A DNA stretch of 64,000 nucleotides from Dyadobacter sediminis (GCF_005860765.1 NZ_VCEI01000021.1:1054001-1118000); one strand, 5' to 3'; positions 16,503-26,225 are shown, counted from the stretch's first letter. The notes: a model not told the origin generated them from the sequence alone. Translations and numbers: made by a program.

Positions 16503-16863
16503 GTACGCCGTAATACGTGTTGTACCAAGGGTGGAGCGCGAGGAATTTATAAATGTCGGAGTCATTCTGTACTGTCCCGGAAAAAATTACCTTCAGTTTG
16601 TCTTTAACGTGAACGAAGCCCGTTTGCGTGCTCTTTCCGAAAACACCGATATAAAGGAAGTACTTGATTACCTTGACGCATTGAGGCGTATTTGCGAGGG
16701 CCGGAAAGCAGGAGGACCTATCGGAGCATTGCCGCTCTCATCACGCTTTCGCTGGCTCACGGCTACACGAAGCACCGTTGTACAATCGTCGAAAGTTCAT
16801 CCGGGCTTTTGTAAAGATCCGGATGAAACATTGCAGCGTTTGTTCAGACAGCAGGTTGGATAA
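16480..16863 (+). CDS. DUF3037 protein, partner of the HipA-like kinase
   Basis: 127 residues. The N-terminus (HLFEYAVIRVVPRVEREEFI, then NVGVILYCP) is the hallmark of DUF3037. The C-terminal part (LSSRFRWLTATRSTVVQSSK) is also typical. The gene begins inside the 3' end of the HipA-like gene and shares 23 bases with it, so translation is likely coupled. No biochemical function is established for the family as far as I know. The constant overlap with a HipA-like kinase suggests it is a substrate, inhibitor or cofactor of that kinase. It converges on the LytTR regulator gene with only three bases between stops. Confidence 0.82.
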   Translation: MHENHLFEYAVIRVVPRVEREEFINVGVILYCPGKNYLQFVFNVNEARLRALSENTDIKEVLDYLDALRRICEGRKAGGPIGALPLSSRFRWLTATRSTVVQSSKVHPGFCKDPDETLQRLFRQQVG

Positions 16864-16866
16864 CCG

Positions 16867-17622
16867 TCAGCGCAAGTTCAGATGTTGCTGGACTTCTTCC
16901 TTTTTACGTCTTGAAACCTCCACTTTTGATCCGTCGGAAAGCAGTACAAACTGGTTGTTATGTGTAACCTGCTTGATGTATTTGGGATTTACAAGATGCG
17001 ATTTGTGTGTCCGGATGAAGTTGAATTCACCGAGCATGTCATCAAAATGTTTGAGCGTTTTGCTGGAAATAAACGGCTTTTTTCCTACAAGGTGAATGGC
17101 CGTATAATTTTTATCAGCTTCCAGACGAAGAATTTCATCCAGTGTAAAAAAGAAAACTCCTTCGCTGGATGGTACCGCCAGCCTAAAATCCCGGATGTCT
17201 TTCTTCTCTATATTCTGGACAAGGTTATCATACAACTCCTGATTCAGTTCAATAGCCCGGAGACGTGCTTTTTCGATGTGCCTTTCTATGGCTGCCTGCA
17301 GTTCGTCGGGATCCACCGGTTTAAGCAGATAATCCAGTGCACTGAAACGGATGGCCTGAATAGCATACTGGTTGTAAGCCGTAGTGAACACAATATCGTA
17401 GGGCGGATCTTTTCGGGCACTGATGAATTCAAATCCGTTCTGAAAAGGCATTTCAACATCCAGAAATACAACGTCCGGAATGAAAGTCTCCAGTACCGTC
17501 AATGCTGACTGAACCGAATCCGCATCTCTGATCTCGAAACTTTCTTTTACAAGATTGTCTAAATAATGCCGGAGCACATTTCTGGCCTTTTGTTCATCAT
17601 CAATAATCAACGCTTTTATCAT
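16867..17622 (-). CDS. LytTR-family response regulator (orphan)
   Basis: 251 residues. The receiver domain (1-120) has acidic residues D8-D9 and phosphoacceptor D55 in VVFLDVEMP, then FTTAYNQYAIQAI and LLKPVD with the conserved Lys. The C-terminal LytTR DNA-binding domain (about 150-248) includes TLDEILRLEADKNYTAIHL and RTHKSHLVNPKYIKQV. Such regulators usually pair with a LytS/YehU-type membrane histidine kinase of the His_kinase family; none is adjacent, so the regulator is orphaned here. It probably controls transcription by binding paired LytTR boxes. Targets are unknown. Confidence 0.93.
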   Translation of the reverse strand: MIKALIIDDEQKARNVLRHYLDNLVKESFEIRDADSVQSALTVLETFIPDVVFLDVEMPFQNGFEFISARKDPPYDIVFTTAYNQYAIQAIRFSALDYLLKPVDPDELQAAIERHIEKARLRAIELNQELYDNLVQNIEKKDIRDFRLAVPSSEGVFFFTLDEILRLEADKNYTAIHLVGKKPFISSKTLKHFDDMLGEFNFIRTHKSHLVNPKYIKQVTHNNQFVLLSDGSKVEVSRRKKEEVQQHLNLR

Positions 17623-17976
17623 AACGCAAGTCTGATATAGTAGGAAATAAAATAATAAATGGTTGCTGCGTACTAATCCTCGTATCTGTTAGCGGCAATA
17701 ATTTATACTAATTTCACCCATATAGCAGGATTCATTTATTTGGTGGCTGATGCTGATTACTGTAAGGTAATTTACTTCTTGATACGGACAGGATCATCCG
17801 GATTGCCGCTCTTGCATTTTCGGTCGAAACCAGCAAGGCGGAACATTTTCTGTGAATAATAAAGATGCATGTGCGGGTTTGTAGCAACCGGACCAAAGTG
17901 CCCTTTTTCTGGCCAAGGTGCATAAAAAAATCCCGGAGAGGATGACTTCCGGGATTTTAATCAAATTCATTTATAA
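17623..17976. other. Intergenic region between two minus-strand genes
   Basis: 354 bases. It contains the terminator of the SDR operon at its right end (17924-17958) and should hold the promoter of the LytTR gene at its left end. A 63-residue minus-strand frame (17732-17923) has no family likeness, start signal or hydrophobic pattern and is not called. I see nothing else in it. Confidence 0.55.
17924..17958 (-). terminator. Rho-independent terminator of the glgE-treS-glgB-SDR operon
   Basis: Read on the minus strand, AAAATCCCGGA (from 17958) pairs with TCCGGGATTTT (ending 17927), with a ten-base loop, followed by a run of T complementary to the A7 at 17924-17930. It begins 18 bases after the SDR stop codon. 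Confidence 0.9.
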
Positions 17977-18774
17977 TCAGTCTTTGTCCACAGGCTTCTG
18001 CATTTCGTTCATGTTATGTGCTACAACCGTATCCGGTAAAATGTTGCTCATCCCGATCTGAACCTTGTTCTTGAACCCTGAAATAACCTTGTCCTTGCCG
18101 GACATCAGTGCATCGTAACCATCTTTGGCTACATCGGCAGGGTCGGCCATGGAACTTTCATCCTGAACTGCCTTGCTTTCCGTCATATCCGCTTTGTTGA
18201 AAAAGTCGGTATCCGTCACGCCCGGCATCAGCGCAGTCACGGTGATTTCATATTCCTTTACTTCTTCCCGGATCGACTCAGAAAAAGAGAGTACAAAAGC
18301 CTTCGTTCCATGATATACCGATTGCCATGGTCCCGGTGTTTTACTGGCAATGGAAGCGACATTCAGGATTTTACCGGAATTACGGCTGATCATGTCCCGT
18401 AAAAAGAACTTTGTTAAAATGATAACGGAAGCAATGTTCAGGTTTACAATATCCAGTTCTCTTTCAATTTCTGTATCCTTGAACAGTCCGTAAACACCTT
18501 GTCCGGCGTCATTGACAAGTACTTCAACTTCAATGCCCTGATTTCTTACTTCCTGACAAAGCGCAAAAGCTTCATCTTTTATAAAAAGATCTTTTGCGAT
18601 GGAAATTACATTGGCTCCATGTTGCCTGAACTCTTTCGCTCTGGTTTCCAGCTGCTGCTGGTCACGTGATACAATAACGAGGTTATACTGGTTTTTGGCA
18701 AACAGTAGAGCAAGTTCGTAACCAATGCCGCTGGTGGCACCGGTTATTAAAGCATATTTTTTATCTGCAGACAT
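17977..18774 (-). CDS. Short-chain dehydrogenase/reductase
   Basis: 265 residues. The cofactor loop TGATSGIG is at 11-18, NDAG at 88-91 and the catalytic set S141, Y154, K158 (YHGTK). The pattern VNDAG instead of NNAG and the MPGVTDTDFF segment fit the DltE/YqjQ-like classical SDR group. It is a cytoplasmic NAD(P)-dependent oxidoreductase of unknown substrate. It lies 32 bases after glgB on the same strand and before the shared terminator, so it is probably the last gene of the glucan operon, though no known step of that pathway needs an SDR. Confidence 0.88.
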   Translation of the reverse strand: MSADKKYALITGATSGIGYELALLFAKNQYNLVIVSRDQQQLETRAKEFRQHGANVISIAKDLFIKDEAFALCQEVRNQGIEVEVLVNDAGQGVYGLFKDTEIERELDIVNLNIASVIILTKFFLRDMISRNSGKILNVASIASKTPGPWQSVYHGTKAFVLSFSESIREEVKEYEITVTALMPGVTDTDFFNKADMTESKAVQDESSMADPADVAKDGYDALMSGKDKVISGFKNKVQIGMSNILPDTVVAHNMNEMQKPVDKD

Positions 18775-18806
18775 AACTTCTTAAGATTTAGGTGAAAACT
18801 ATTGGC

Positions 18807-20744
18807 TCAAAGCCATTCAAATTCCCGCACATACTTTAAAACAATAATGCCCAACGGCGGTAAGGTCAGCGGAATGGAATGTGTTTTTCCATGTTTGGGA
18901 ACGGGGTAGGTTTCCAGTTCGTCTTTATGAATCACATCAGCTCCGCCGTACTTCAGATTATCACTGTTGAATATCTCCTTGTAATACCCCGGTTTACCAG
19001 TCCCGACCCGGTAATTGTTCCGTACAACAGGGGTGAAGTTGGCCACAAAAATCAGGATGTCTGCTTCATTCCTGCCTTTGCGCATCCAGCTCATGACGCA
19101 ATTTGCTGCGTCCTGATTGTCAATCCATTCAAATCCTTCTGCCGAAAAATTATTCTCGTAAAGTGCCGGCTGTTCTTTATACAATGCATTCAGATCTTTC
19201 AGTACATGCTGAATGCCCGTATGCGCAGGATTGTTGTTTTCTGACCAGTCCAGACTGAAATCGTGACGCCATTCATGTCGCTGGGCAAAATCCGCACCCA
19301 TAAACAGCAGCTTTGCACCCGGATGACCGTACATGTAAGCATATAAAAGCCGCAGGTTGGCAAACTGCTGCCAGTGATCGCCCGGCATTTTGTTGATCAG
19401 TGAATGCTTGCCGTAGACGACTTCATCATGCGAAAGCGGCAATGTGAATTTTTCCGAAAATGCATAATGTATGCTGAAAGTAAGCTGTCCCTGATGATGC
19501 GTGCGGTGTACAGGATCAAGCTGGAAATAGGAGAGTGTATCGTGCATCCAGCCCATCATCCATTTCATATCAAAACCCAGTCCGCCCTGGTTGGTCGGGC
19601 TGGTAACGCCCGGCCAGGCTGTTGATTCTTCGGCAACCGTGAATACGTCCGGAAAATAGGTGTGGACAGCATCGTTGAAGGATCTGATGAAATCAATGGC
19701 TTCCAGGTTTTCCCTGCCGCCAAATTCATTTGGAATCCATTCTCCTTCATTTCTTGAGTAATCCAGATAAAGCATCGAAGCCACGGCGTCTACGCGCAGG
19801 GCGTCAATGTGAAATTTGTCCAGCCAGTAAATGGCGTTGGAAATCAGAAAAGATTTAACCTCGTTTCTGCCAAAATTGAAGATCGAACTTTTCCAGTCCG
19901 GGTGGAAACCTTTTCTGGGATCGGCATGCTCGTAAAGGTGCGTGCCGTCAAAATACCCCAATCCGTGTTCATCCGTAGGAAAATGGGAAGGAACCCAGTC
20001 AAGTATCACACCGATTCCCGCCTGATGCAGGGCATCTACCAGAAACATAAAATCCTGCGGTGTTCCAAAACGGCTGGAAGGTGCAAAGTAGCCTGTCAGC
20101 TGATAACCCCATGATCCGTAAAACGGGTGTTCCATGACGGGCATAAACTCCACATGTGTGAATCCCATATAATTACAGTATTCGGGAAGTTCAGCTGCGA
20201 GTTCACGGTAAGTCATAAACCGGCCATTTTCTTCATCCACGCGCCGCCATGATCCGATATGCATTTCATAAACCGAAATGGGTTTGTTCATGGCATGTTC
20301 CGCTTTCCGGCTTTGCATCCAGCTGCTGTCGTTCCAATCGTAGTTCAGGTCCCACGTTACCGTCGCGGTATGCGGAGGCGTTTCCCAATGGAAGGCATAC
20401 GGATCGCCTTTTTCTACTTCATACCCATTGTTCGAACGAATGAAATACTTGTAATATTCACCTTTTCCCATTTGCGGGATAAAGCCTTCCCAAATACCCG
20501 AATGATCGTTCCGAAGTTGAAGAGGCGCGCTTTCTCTTGTCCAGCCGTTGAAATTGCCGACAACCGAAACGTAAGCTGCATTGGGCGCCCAGACAGCAAA
20601 GCTTGTTCCTTTCACACCATTATGTTCGGTGATGTGCGAACCAAGTTTATTATATATACGGTAATGCGTACCTGATTGAAACAGGCTGATATCAAAGTCG
20701 GTCAGTAATGCCGGTAATTCCGTTTTATGATCTGTCATAGTCAA
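18807..20744 (-). CDS. glgB: 1,4-alpha-glucan branching enzyme (GH13)
   Basis: 645 residues. An N-terminal CBM48/isoamylase domain (FAVWAPNAAYVSVVGNFNGW, about 45-65) is followed by a GH13 barrel with nucleophile D319 (ALRVDAVASML), acid/base E372 (TVAEES) and the third acid in LPLSHDEVVYGK. These features mark GlgB: it cuts an alpha-1,4 chain and re-attaches it by an alpha-1,6 bond. In the GlgE route it branches the linear chains made from maltose-1-phosphate. It starts four bases after the treS-maltokinase stop, so all are one operon. The length is slightly short of the 730-residue E. coli form because one N-terminal domain is missing. Confidence 0.95.
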   Translation of the reverse strand: MTMTDHKTELPALLTDFDISLFQSGTHYRIYNKLGSHITEHNGVKGTSFAVWAPNAAYVSVVGNFNGWTRESAPLQLRNDHSGIWEGFIPQMGKGEYYKYFIRSNNGYEVEKGDPYAFHWETPPHTATVTWDLNYDWNDSSWMQSRKAEHAMNKPISVYEMHIGSWRRVDEENGRFMTYRELAAELPEYCNYMGFTHVEFMPVMEHPFYGSWGYQLTGYFAPSSRFGTPQDFMFLVDALHQAGIGVILDWVPSHFPTDEHGLGYFDGTHLYEHADPRKGFHPDWKSSIFNFGRNEVKSFLISNAIYWLDKFHIDALRVDAVASMLYLDYSRNEGEWIPNEFGGRENLEAIDFIRSFNDAVHTYFPDVFTVAEESTAWPGVTSPTNQGGLGFDMKWMMGWMHDTLSYFQLDPVHRTHHQGQLTFSIHYAFSEKFTLPLSHDEVVYGKHSLINKMPGDHWQQFANLRLLYAYMYGHPGAKLLFMGADFAQRHEWRHDFSLDWSENNNPAHTGIQHVLKDLNALYKEQPALYENNFSAEGFEWIDNQDAANCVMSWMRKGRNEADILIFVANFTPVVRNNYRVGTGKPGYYKEIFNSDNLKYGGADVIHKDELETYPVPKHGKTHSIPLTLPPLGIIVLKYVREFEWL

Positions 20745-20748
20745 AAGT

Positions 20749-23700
20749 TTATACAGTCGCAGGTTCTGCCTTTTTCATGATGGATTTAATTCCTCTCAGC
20801 GGGACCATAACCCAGGTCGGCCTGTTGTTTACCTCATAATTAAGTTCATAAATAGCTTTTTGCAGCAGGAATGTTTGCAGCAGGATGGCAAGGTCTTCCT
20901 TTTTCTGCGGAATGATCGGGCTGTCTTTCACCGTTTCAAGATACGATTTCATGAAAATTCCGCTCATGTAGTGGTACCATTGTTCTACATAAGGAATGAG
21001 CTTTTCAATATCTTCCGTACGAACCTGATTATCCAGATAAAGACTTCCGTAAGCCGCATAATGGAACGAGCGGAGCATACCCGCCACATCGCGCAGTGCC
21101 GAACGTTTCAGCCTTCTTTCACTGTAACTTCTTGCTGGCTCGCCTTCAAAATCAAGGATCACAAAGTCTTTTCCTGTAAACAGCACTTGTCCCAGATGGT
21201 AGTCGCCATGGATGCGGATTTTGGAAGTATCGATCTTGTGCGAATACACCTTTTTAAGTTCCGCCAGGATTTCTTCTTTCATCTGCATGATTTCATCGGC
21301 TTCCTTTTTAACTTCCGGTTCCAGTTTTTTACTGTTTCGGTTAAGGCTCTGGAAAGCAACGCGTACAAGCGACTGCAAAGAGGAATAAACCGACCGCTGA
21401 TAGTGAAGTGAGAATTCTTCCGGTTTAAAATCCGGCAGATGCGTTCCCGAAGCAAGTGCAAGGTGCATTTCAGCTGTTCTTACGCCCAGCAGCGAAATCT
21501 GCTCGGCAGTAGGAACGTCCAGCAGATCTTTCAGCACATCCGGAATATCCTCGTAACCCACCGGGTCGATCAAAGTTCCGACCAGCTCGGCCGGCAACTG
21601 AACATTGCTTCCCAAAAGTATTTTCTCATTGAAATCGTTGAGCCTGTCCAGCATATTTGCCCATGCGTCCGTACTGCTCGGAACCATTTCCTGCATCATG
21701 CCCAGTACCATGGAATCTTTGTTGTTTTTCCATTCAATGGCTCCCACAAAAGCCGGGATGTTCGGGAATTTGGCTTCGTGCGTCAGAAAATGCGTGATTT
21801 CCAGATCGGGGTTAATGGCACGATCCACCTTGCGGTACAGCTTGAAAAAGTACTTGCTGTCAAACGCCAGGGAAGTGTTGCTTTGTTCAGCAGACATCAC
21901 CCTCGGTTTGATCTTTTCAGTATCTTTAATGTGATTTTCCAGCTCCTCGTTTCCTGAGAAATGGATGTGGCCGTCTTTGGTTTCGACAGACTCCTGCACA
22001 GCCATATTGTTGATCAGGGCAAGCTGCAGTTCCTGTCCGTAAACACCGTCAAACAGTACTCCCTCTTCCTCTTCAATCTTGATCTGTGCGATAACAGCCT
22101 GTGGACAATCTTCTCTTACACGGAAAGAAAAAGGCTGTTTGCCAAAAGCAACGTGCAGCTGATACATTTCCGGAAGGTCATTCTGGTAAGTCGCTTCCAG
22201 CAAAAGGATGTAGCCCGGCAGGTTCTCGCCAAGCGGAATGGTTGCATGCGAAACAATGCGCAGACTGTCCAATCCTTTTCCTTTGCCGCCGAACCACCTC
22301 ATTTTCATCAGGTAAGCCGGCAATATTTTGTTTTCAAGATACTCGATAACACGCGGCTTCAGCAGATCTTCCCATGTTGCCAGTTCAATAAGCGGCAGTT
22401 CCTCGTTCTTGTCGATTTCCGGATGCGTTTGCTGCAATACAAAGCATTGGCATGCATAAGCTTCCAATGTAAAGAAATACGGTGTATTGTCCTTAATGGC
22501 GGGAAATTTGTTTTTGCTGAAAATCTCGACCGGCTGATAACCTTTATACTGATCAATATCCAGTTCTACCGGCTGCGGAAAGCGTGAAAGATTGGCAATG
22601 ACCAGCATGGTCTCATCTTCGAAAGTACGTGTAAAAGCAAGTACCTTGGCATTTTCCGAATTGATGAACTTGATGTCTCCGCGGCTGAATGCCTTGTACT
22701 TCTTACGCGTGTTGATTGCCCGTTTCATCCACCACAGCAGCGAAGACGAATTGCGTGTCTGCAGTTCCACGTTTACGGATTCGTAATGATATTGCGGATC
22801 AAGAATCAATGGCAGATAAAGGCGCTGCGGATTAGCTTGTGAAAATCCGGCATTACGGTCCGGGCTCCATTGCATCGGCGTTCTTACGCCGTCGCGGTCG
22901 CCAAGGTAAAAGTTATCGCCCATCCCGATTTCATCCCCGTAATAAATGATCGGTGTTCCCGGAAAAGTGAAAAGAAGTGAATTCAGCAGCTCGATTTTCT
23001 TGCGGTTATTCTCCATCAAAGGAGCAAGCCGGTGCCGGATGCCCAGATTTATCCTTGCCTTCGGATCTTTCACATATACTTTGTACATGTAATCGCGTTC
23101 TTCGTCCGTTACCATTTCCAGTGTCAGCTCGTCATGGTTACGCAGGAATATTCCCCACTGACAGTTTTCCGGGATTTCCGGAGTCTGGTCAAAAATGTCG
23201 GTGATCGGATAACGGTCTTCCATCTGCAGCGACATGAACATGCGCGGCATAATCGGAAAATGATAATTCATCTGACATTCGTCACCGTCGCCAAAGTAGG
23301 CTGCGGAGTCTTCCGGCCACATGTTGGCTTCCGCCAGAAGCAAAGTTCCGGGGTAACGCTCGTCTACATATTTTCTCAGTTTTTTGAGGTATTCATGCGT
23401 TTCCGGCAGGTTTTCGCAGTTTGTTCCGTCTCTTTCAAAAAGGTACGGAACAGCGTCCAGACGGAATCCGTCCACACCCATTTTACACCAGAAATTAAGA
23501 ATCTTGAATATTTCTTCCTGCACAAGCGGACTGTCGTAGTTTAAGTCCGGCTGGTGATGGAAGAACCGGTGCCAGTAATATTGTCCTGCTTCACTATCCC
23601 ACGTCCAGTTGGATTTTTCATAATCCTGAAAAATGATCCGCGCATCCTTGAACTGTTTCGGATCGTCCGTCCAGACATAATAATTACGGTAATCGGAACC

Positions 23701-24084
23701 TTTGGGCGCTTTTCTGGCACGCTGGAACCACGGGTGCTGATCAGAAGTGTGATTAATAACCAGCTCAGTAATTACTTTGAGACCGCGTTTATGGGCTTCT
23801 TTCAGGAAGGTTTTAAATTGCTGGATATCGCCGTAAGAAGGATTAATGGAGTAATAATCCGAAATATCGTATCCGTCGTCCCGCAGAGGCGAAGGGTAAA
23901 AAGGAAGCAGCCAGATCGCCGTTACGCCAAGATCCTGAAGATAGTCCAGCTGTTGCATCAAACCCTGGAAATCGCCTATTCCGTCGCAATTTCCGTCTTT
24001 GAATGCTTTTATATGCAATTCGTAAATAATGGCATCTTTGTACCATTGCAGATTTTTTTCGAGTACTCCATTCTTATTTTCCAT
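20749..24084 (-). CDS. treS: Trehalose synthase-maltokinase fusion
   Basis: 1111 residues, two enzymes in one chain. Residues 1-550 are a GH13 trehalose synthase with nucleophile D210 (GFRLDAVPYLF), acid/base E252 (LLLAEANMW) and D318 (FLRNHDEL); it interconverts trehalose and maltose. Residues from about 575 to the end are a maltokinase of the Pep2/Mak type with the phosphotransferase motifs RIHGDYHLGQV (near 955) and DFEGEPARSY. The kinase makes maltose-1-phosphate with ATP, the donor used by GlgE. Fusion of the two is known and channels maltose to the kinase. The start overlaps the glgE 3' end by 11 bases and glgB follows four bases after its stop. Confidence 0.95.
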   Translation of the reverse strand: MENKNGVLEKNLQWYKDAIIYELHIKAFKDGNCDGIGDFQGLMQQLDYLQDLGVTAIWLLPFYPSPLRDDGYDISDYYSINPSYGDIQQFKTFLKEAHKRGLKVITELVINHTSDQHPWFQRARKAPKGSDYRNYYVWTDDPKQFKDARIIFQDYEKSNWTWDSEAGQYYWHRFFHHQPDLNYDSPLVQEEIFKILNFWCKMGVDGFRLDAVPYLFERDGTNCENLPETHEYLKKLRKYVDERYPGTLLLAEANMWPEDSAAYFGDGDECQMNYHFPIMPRMFMSLQMEDRYPITDIFDQTPEIPENCQWGIFLRNHDELTLEMVTDEERDYMYKVYVKDPKARINLGIRHRLAPLMENNRKKIELLNSLLFTFPGTPIIYYGDEIGMGDNFYLGDRDGVRTPMQWSPDRNAGFSQANPQRLYLPLILDPQYHYESVNVELQTRNSSSLLWWMKRAINTRKKYKAFSRGDIKFINSENAKVLAFTRTFEDETMLVIANLSRFPQPVELDIDQYKGYQPVEIFSKNKFPAIKDNTPYFFTLEAYACQCFVLQQTHPEIDKNEELPLIELATWEDLLKPRVIEYLENKILPAYLMKMRWFGGKGKGLDSLRIVSHATIPLGENLPGYILLLEATYQNDLPEMYQLHVAFGKQPFSFRVREDCPQAVIAQIKIEEEEGVLFDGVYGQELQLALINNMAVQESVETKDGHIHFSGNEELENHIKDTEKIKPRVMSAEQSNTSLAFDSKYFFKLYRKVDRAINPDLEITHFLTHEAKFPNIPAFVGAIEWKNNKDSMVLGMMQEMVPSSTDAWANMLDRLNDFNEKILLGSNVQLPAELVGTLIDPVGYEDIPDVLKDLLDVPTAEQISLLGVRTAEMHLALASGTHLPDFKPEEFSLHYQRSVYSSLQSLVRVAFQSLNRNSKKLEPEVKKEADEIMQMKEEILAELKKVYSHKIDTSKIRIHGDYHLGQVLFTGKDFVILDFEGEPARSYSERRLKRSALRDVAGMLRSFHYAAYGSLYLDNQVRTEDIEKLIPYVEQWYHYMSGIFMKSYLETVKDSPIIPQKKEDLAILLQTFLLQKAIYELNYEVNNRPTWVMVPLRGIKSIMKKAEPATV

Positions 24085-26056
24085 GCGGGTATGTATTCAA
24101 TGGTTCAATTTTTAAAATGTGTGCAGGCATTTCGTACGGATTGAGCTGTACGTAATTGTACGCTCCCTGCCAGTTGTATTTTTCTCCGGAAAGCATGTCG
24201 CTGACTTTATACGGCTGATCATAATGTATCCCGAATTTCTCAATCGGTACTTTTATATGTGCGCCTTGTGTATTATAAAAGTCGAGGTTTACAGCAATCA
24301 GCAATGCATTGTTGCTGGCTTCATCAATTTTGGTATAGCACATGATCATGTCATTGTTTGTGTCCGCAAATTCAATGTTCCAGGTTGTCTGCAGTGCCGG
24401 ATTGTCTTTCCTGATTTTATTGACACGCGTTATGATTTCTGCCGTACGGCTGTAACGGTTCCAGTCCCAGTGCTTGATTTCGTATTTTTCATTGTCTGTG
24501 TATTCTTCCTTGCCGGGGTGCGGCGTATTGACACCGAATTCATAAACCGGGCCGTAAAGACCGTAATTGGAAGACAGCGTGGCAGCAAGTAAAAACCGGG
24601 TAATGTGCGCATTTTCTCCGCCGACGGCCAGATGGTGCGGCAGGATGTCGGGTGTGTTGGGCCAGAAATTAGGACGGAAATAGTATTGCTGATCTGTTTT
24701 GGTCAGTTCATGCATGTACTTTTCAATTTCGTATTTGCTGTTTCGCCACGTAAAGTAAGTATACGACTGATTGAAGCCGATCTTGGCAAGCCGTTCCATA
24801 ACCCTCGGTCTCGTAAATGCCTCGGCCAGAAACAAAACTTCCGGGTTTTTCTTCCTGACTTCACCGATCATCCATTCCCAGAAACCGAATGCCTTCGTAT
24901 GCGGGTTGTCGATACGGAATACGCGTACGCCTTTTTCAATCCAGAAGTCGATCACACTTTTCAGTTCATTCCACAGATTTTGCCAGTCTTCGGTTTCAAA
25001 ATCAAAAGGAAGAATGTCCTCGTATCTTTTGGGCGGGTTTTCTGCATACTGAACAGTGCCGTCGGGCCGCCATTTAAACCATTGCGGATGTTCTTTCACA
25101 TACGGATGGTCAGGTGCGCACTGGTACGCAATGTCCATCGCGATCTCGATACCGAGTTCTTTGGCTTGTAAAACCAGTTCCTCAAAATCTTCTAAAGTAC
25201 CCAGTTCCGGATGAACTGCCTTGTGCCCGCCAAGCCTGTTTCCGATTGCCCATGGAGAGCCCGGATCTGTTTCCGAAGGCGTTAATGAATTGTTTTTTCC
25301 CTTGCGCTTCATTTCGCCAATCGGATGAACCGGCGGGAAATAAAGCGTATCAAAGCCCATTCTGGCAACTCGGGGCAAAAGTTTTGCAACATCTTTAAAA
25401 GTGCCGTGTGTATCAGGCGTTGCGGATGCAGATCGTGGGAAAAGTTCATACCACGAACTGAATGCAGCTTTTTTCCTTTCTACCTCCAGCCGGAATGTTT
25501 TATCATAAACTGTGATCCGGTCTGTGAAACGGATTCCGTTCATGGCGTTGGCAACCTCGTCGCTGATGGCCAGATTTATTGCATGTACAACGTCTTTGTC
25601 TCCGGAGTTTCTCAGTTCACTGATCCACCGGGTAAAATCCGGCTTCTTTTCTGAGCTTACGAGTTCAGCTGCTTCTTCCAGCAGCTCGGCACCGATGAGG
25701 ATTTCGACGGAGACATCCTGGCCTGCATCATATTTCTTGACCAGACCTTTTTTCCAGGTGGTGAAATGATCGATCCAGCCTGTTACCCTGTACTCATAAA
25801 AACCGGTTTTTTCCGGTGTCCATGAAACTTCCCAGCAGTCATTAATGACATAGTTCATGGGAAGGTCACTCCAGTATTCGTCATTTTCATGTCTGAAAAT
25901 CACACTGGCAGCAACTACATCGTGTCCGTCTCCGAAAATGTCAGCAGAAACAAGGACATTTTCCCCGATTGCTCTTTTGGCCGGATACTTGCCGCCTTCA
26001 ACTTGTGGTGTAACGTTGGTGATAATTACGCGTCTTATTCCATCCTGAATACTCAT
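24074..26056 (-). CDS. glgE: Alpha-1,4-glucan:maltose-1-phosphate maltosyltransferase
   Basis: 660 residues, the usual GlgE length. An N-terminal beta domain (about 1-110, with WSDLPMNYVINDCWEVSW) precedes the GH13_3 catalytic barrel. The nucleophile is D383 (FRIDNPHTK) and the acid/base E412 (FLAEAFTRP). The NPPKRYEDILPFDFE and YEFGVNTPHPGKEEY segments are typical. It moves maltosyl units from maltose-1-phosphate to the non-reducing end of alpha-glucan without nucleotide sugars. It is the first gene of the operon glgE-treS/mak-glgB-SDR; the 3' end overlaps the next gene by 11 bases. A hairpin lies between it and the upstream sensor kinase gene. Confidence 0.95.
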   Translation of the reverse strand: MSIQDGIRRVIITNVTPQVEGGKYPAKRAIGENVLVSADIFGDGHDVVAASVIFRHENDEYWSDLPMNYVINDCWEVSWTPEKTGFYEYRVTGWIDHFTTWKKGLVKKYDAGQDVSVEILIGAELLEEAAELVSSEKKPDFTRWISELRNSGDKDVVHAINLAISDEVANAMNGIRFTDRITVYDKTFRLEVERKKAAFSSWYELFPRSASATPDTHGTFKDVAKLLPRVARMGFDTLYFPPVHPIGEMKRKGKNNSLTPSETDPGSPWAIGNRLGGHKAVHPELGTLEDFEELVLQAKELGIEIAMDIAYQCAPDHPYVKEHPQWFKWRPDGTVQYAENPPKRYEDILPFDFETEDWQNLWNELKSVIDFWIEKGVRVFRIDNPHTKAFGFWEWMIGEVRKKNPEVLFLAEAFTRPRVMERLAKIGFNQSYTYFTWRNSKYEIEKYMHELTKTDQQYYFRPNFWPNTPDILPHHLAVGGENAHITRFLLAATLSSNYGLYGPVYEFGVNTPHPGKEEYTDNEKYEIKHWDWNRYSRTAEIITRVNKIRKDNPALQTTWNIEFADTNNDMIMCYTKIDEASNNALLIAVNLDFYNTQGAHIKVPIEKFGIHYDQPYKVSDMLSGEKYNWQGAYNYVQLNPYEMPAHILKIEPLNTYPHGK

Positions 26057-26104
26057 CGATCCGATTTTTAAGTTTTCATTTCTCGAATGGATACTAGGAC
26101 AATC

Positions 26105-26130
26105 AAAATCATGCCTGCAGGCAGGCTTTG
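26105..26130. terminator. Hairpin between the hybrid kinase and glgE
   Basis: A perfect 12-base palindrome TGCCTGCAGGCA (26112-26123) lies inside a larger imperfect inverted repeat with CAAA at 26105 and TTTG at 26127. On the minus strand it is followed by ATTTTGATT. It may end transcription of the kinase gene or limit read-through into glgE. Confidence 0.35.
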
Positions 26131-26225
26131 ATCCTGTTCTACCGCTGTTTTTTATATAAAATCCGGATTATTTGAATGTCGGCGGAAAGCACGAAACGGA
26201 CAGCAGACCGCCATGCAGATGTAAA

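Noticed and set aside
15705-16863. Classical HipBA toxin-antitoxin locus
   Set aside because: No HipB-like helix-turn-helix gene is next to it; the partner is DUF3037.
17732-17923. 63-residue minus-strand frame in an intergenic region
   Set aside because: No start signal, no hydrophobic or domain pattern, and it adjoins a terminator.
18807-26056. Starch-degrading amylase cluster
   Set aside because: The GH13 proteins carry the features of GlgE, TreS-maltokinase and GlgB, which build or convert glucan, and none has a secretion signal.
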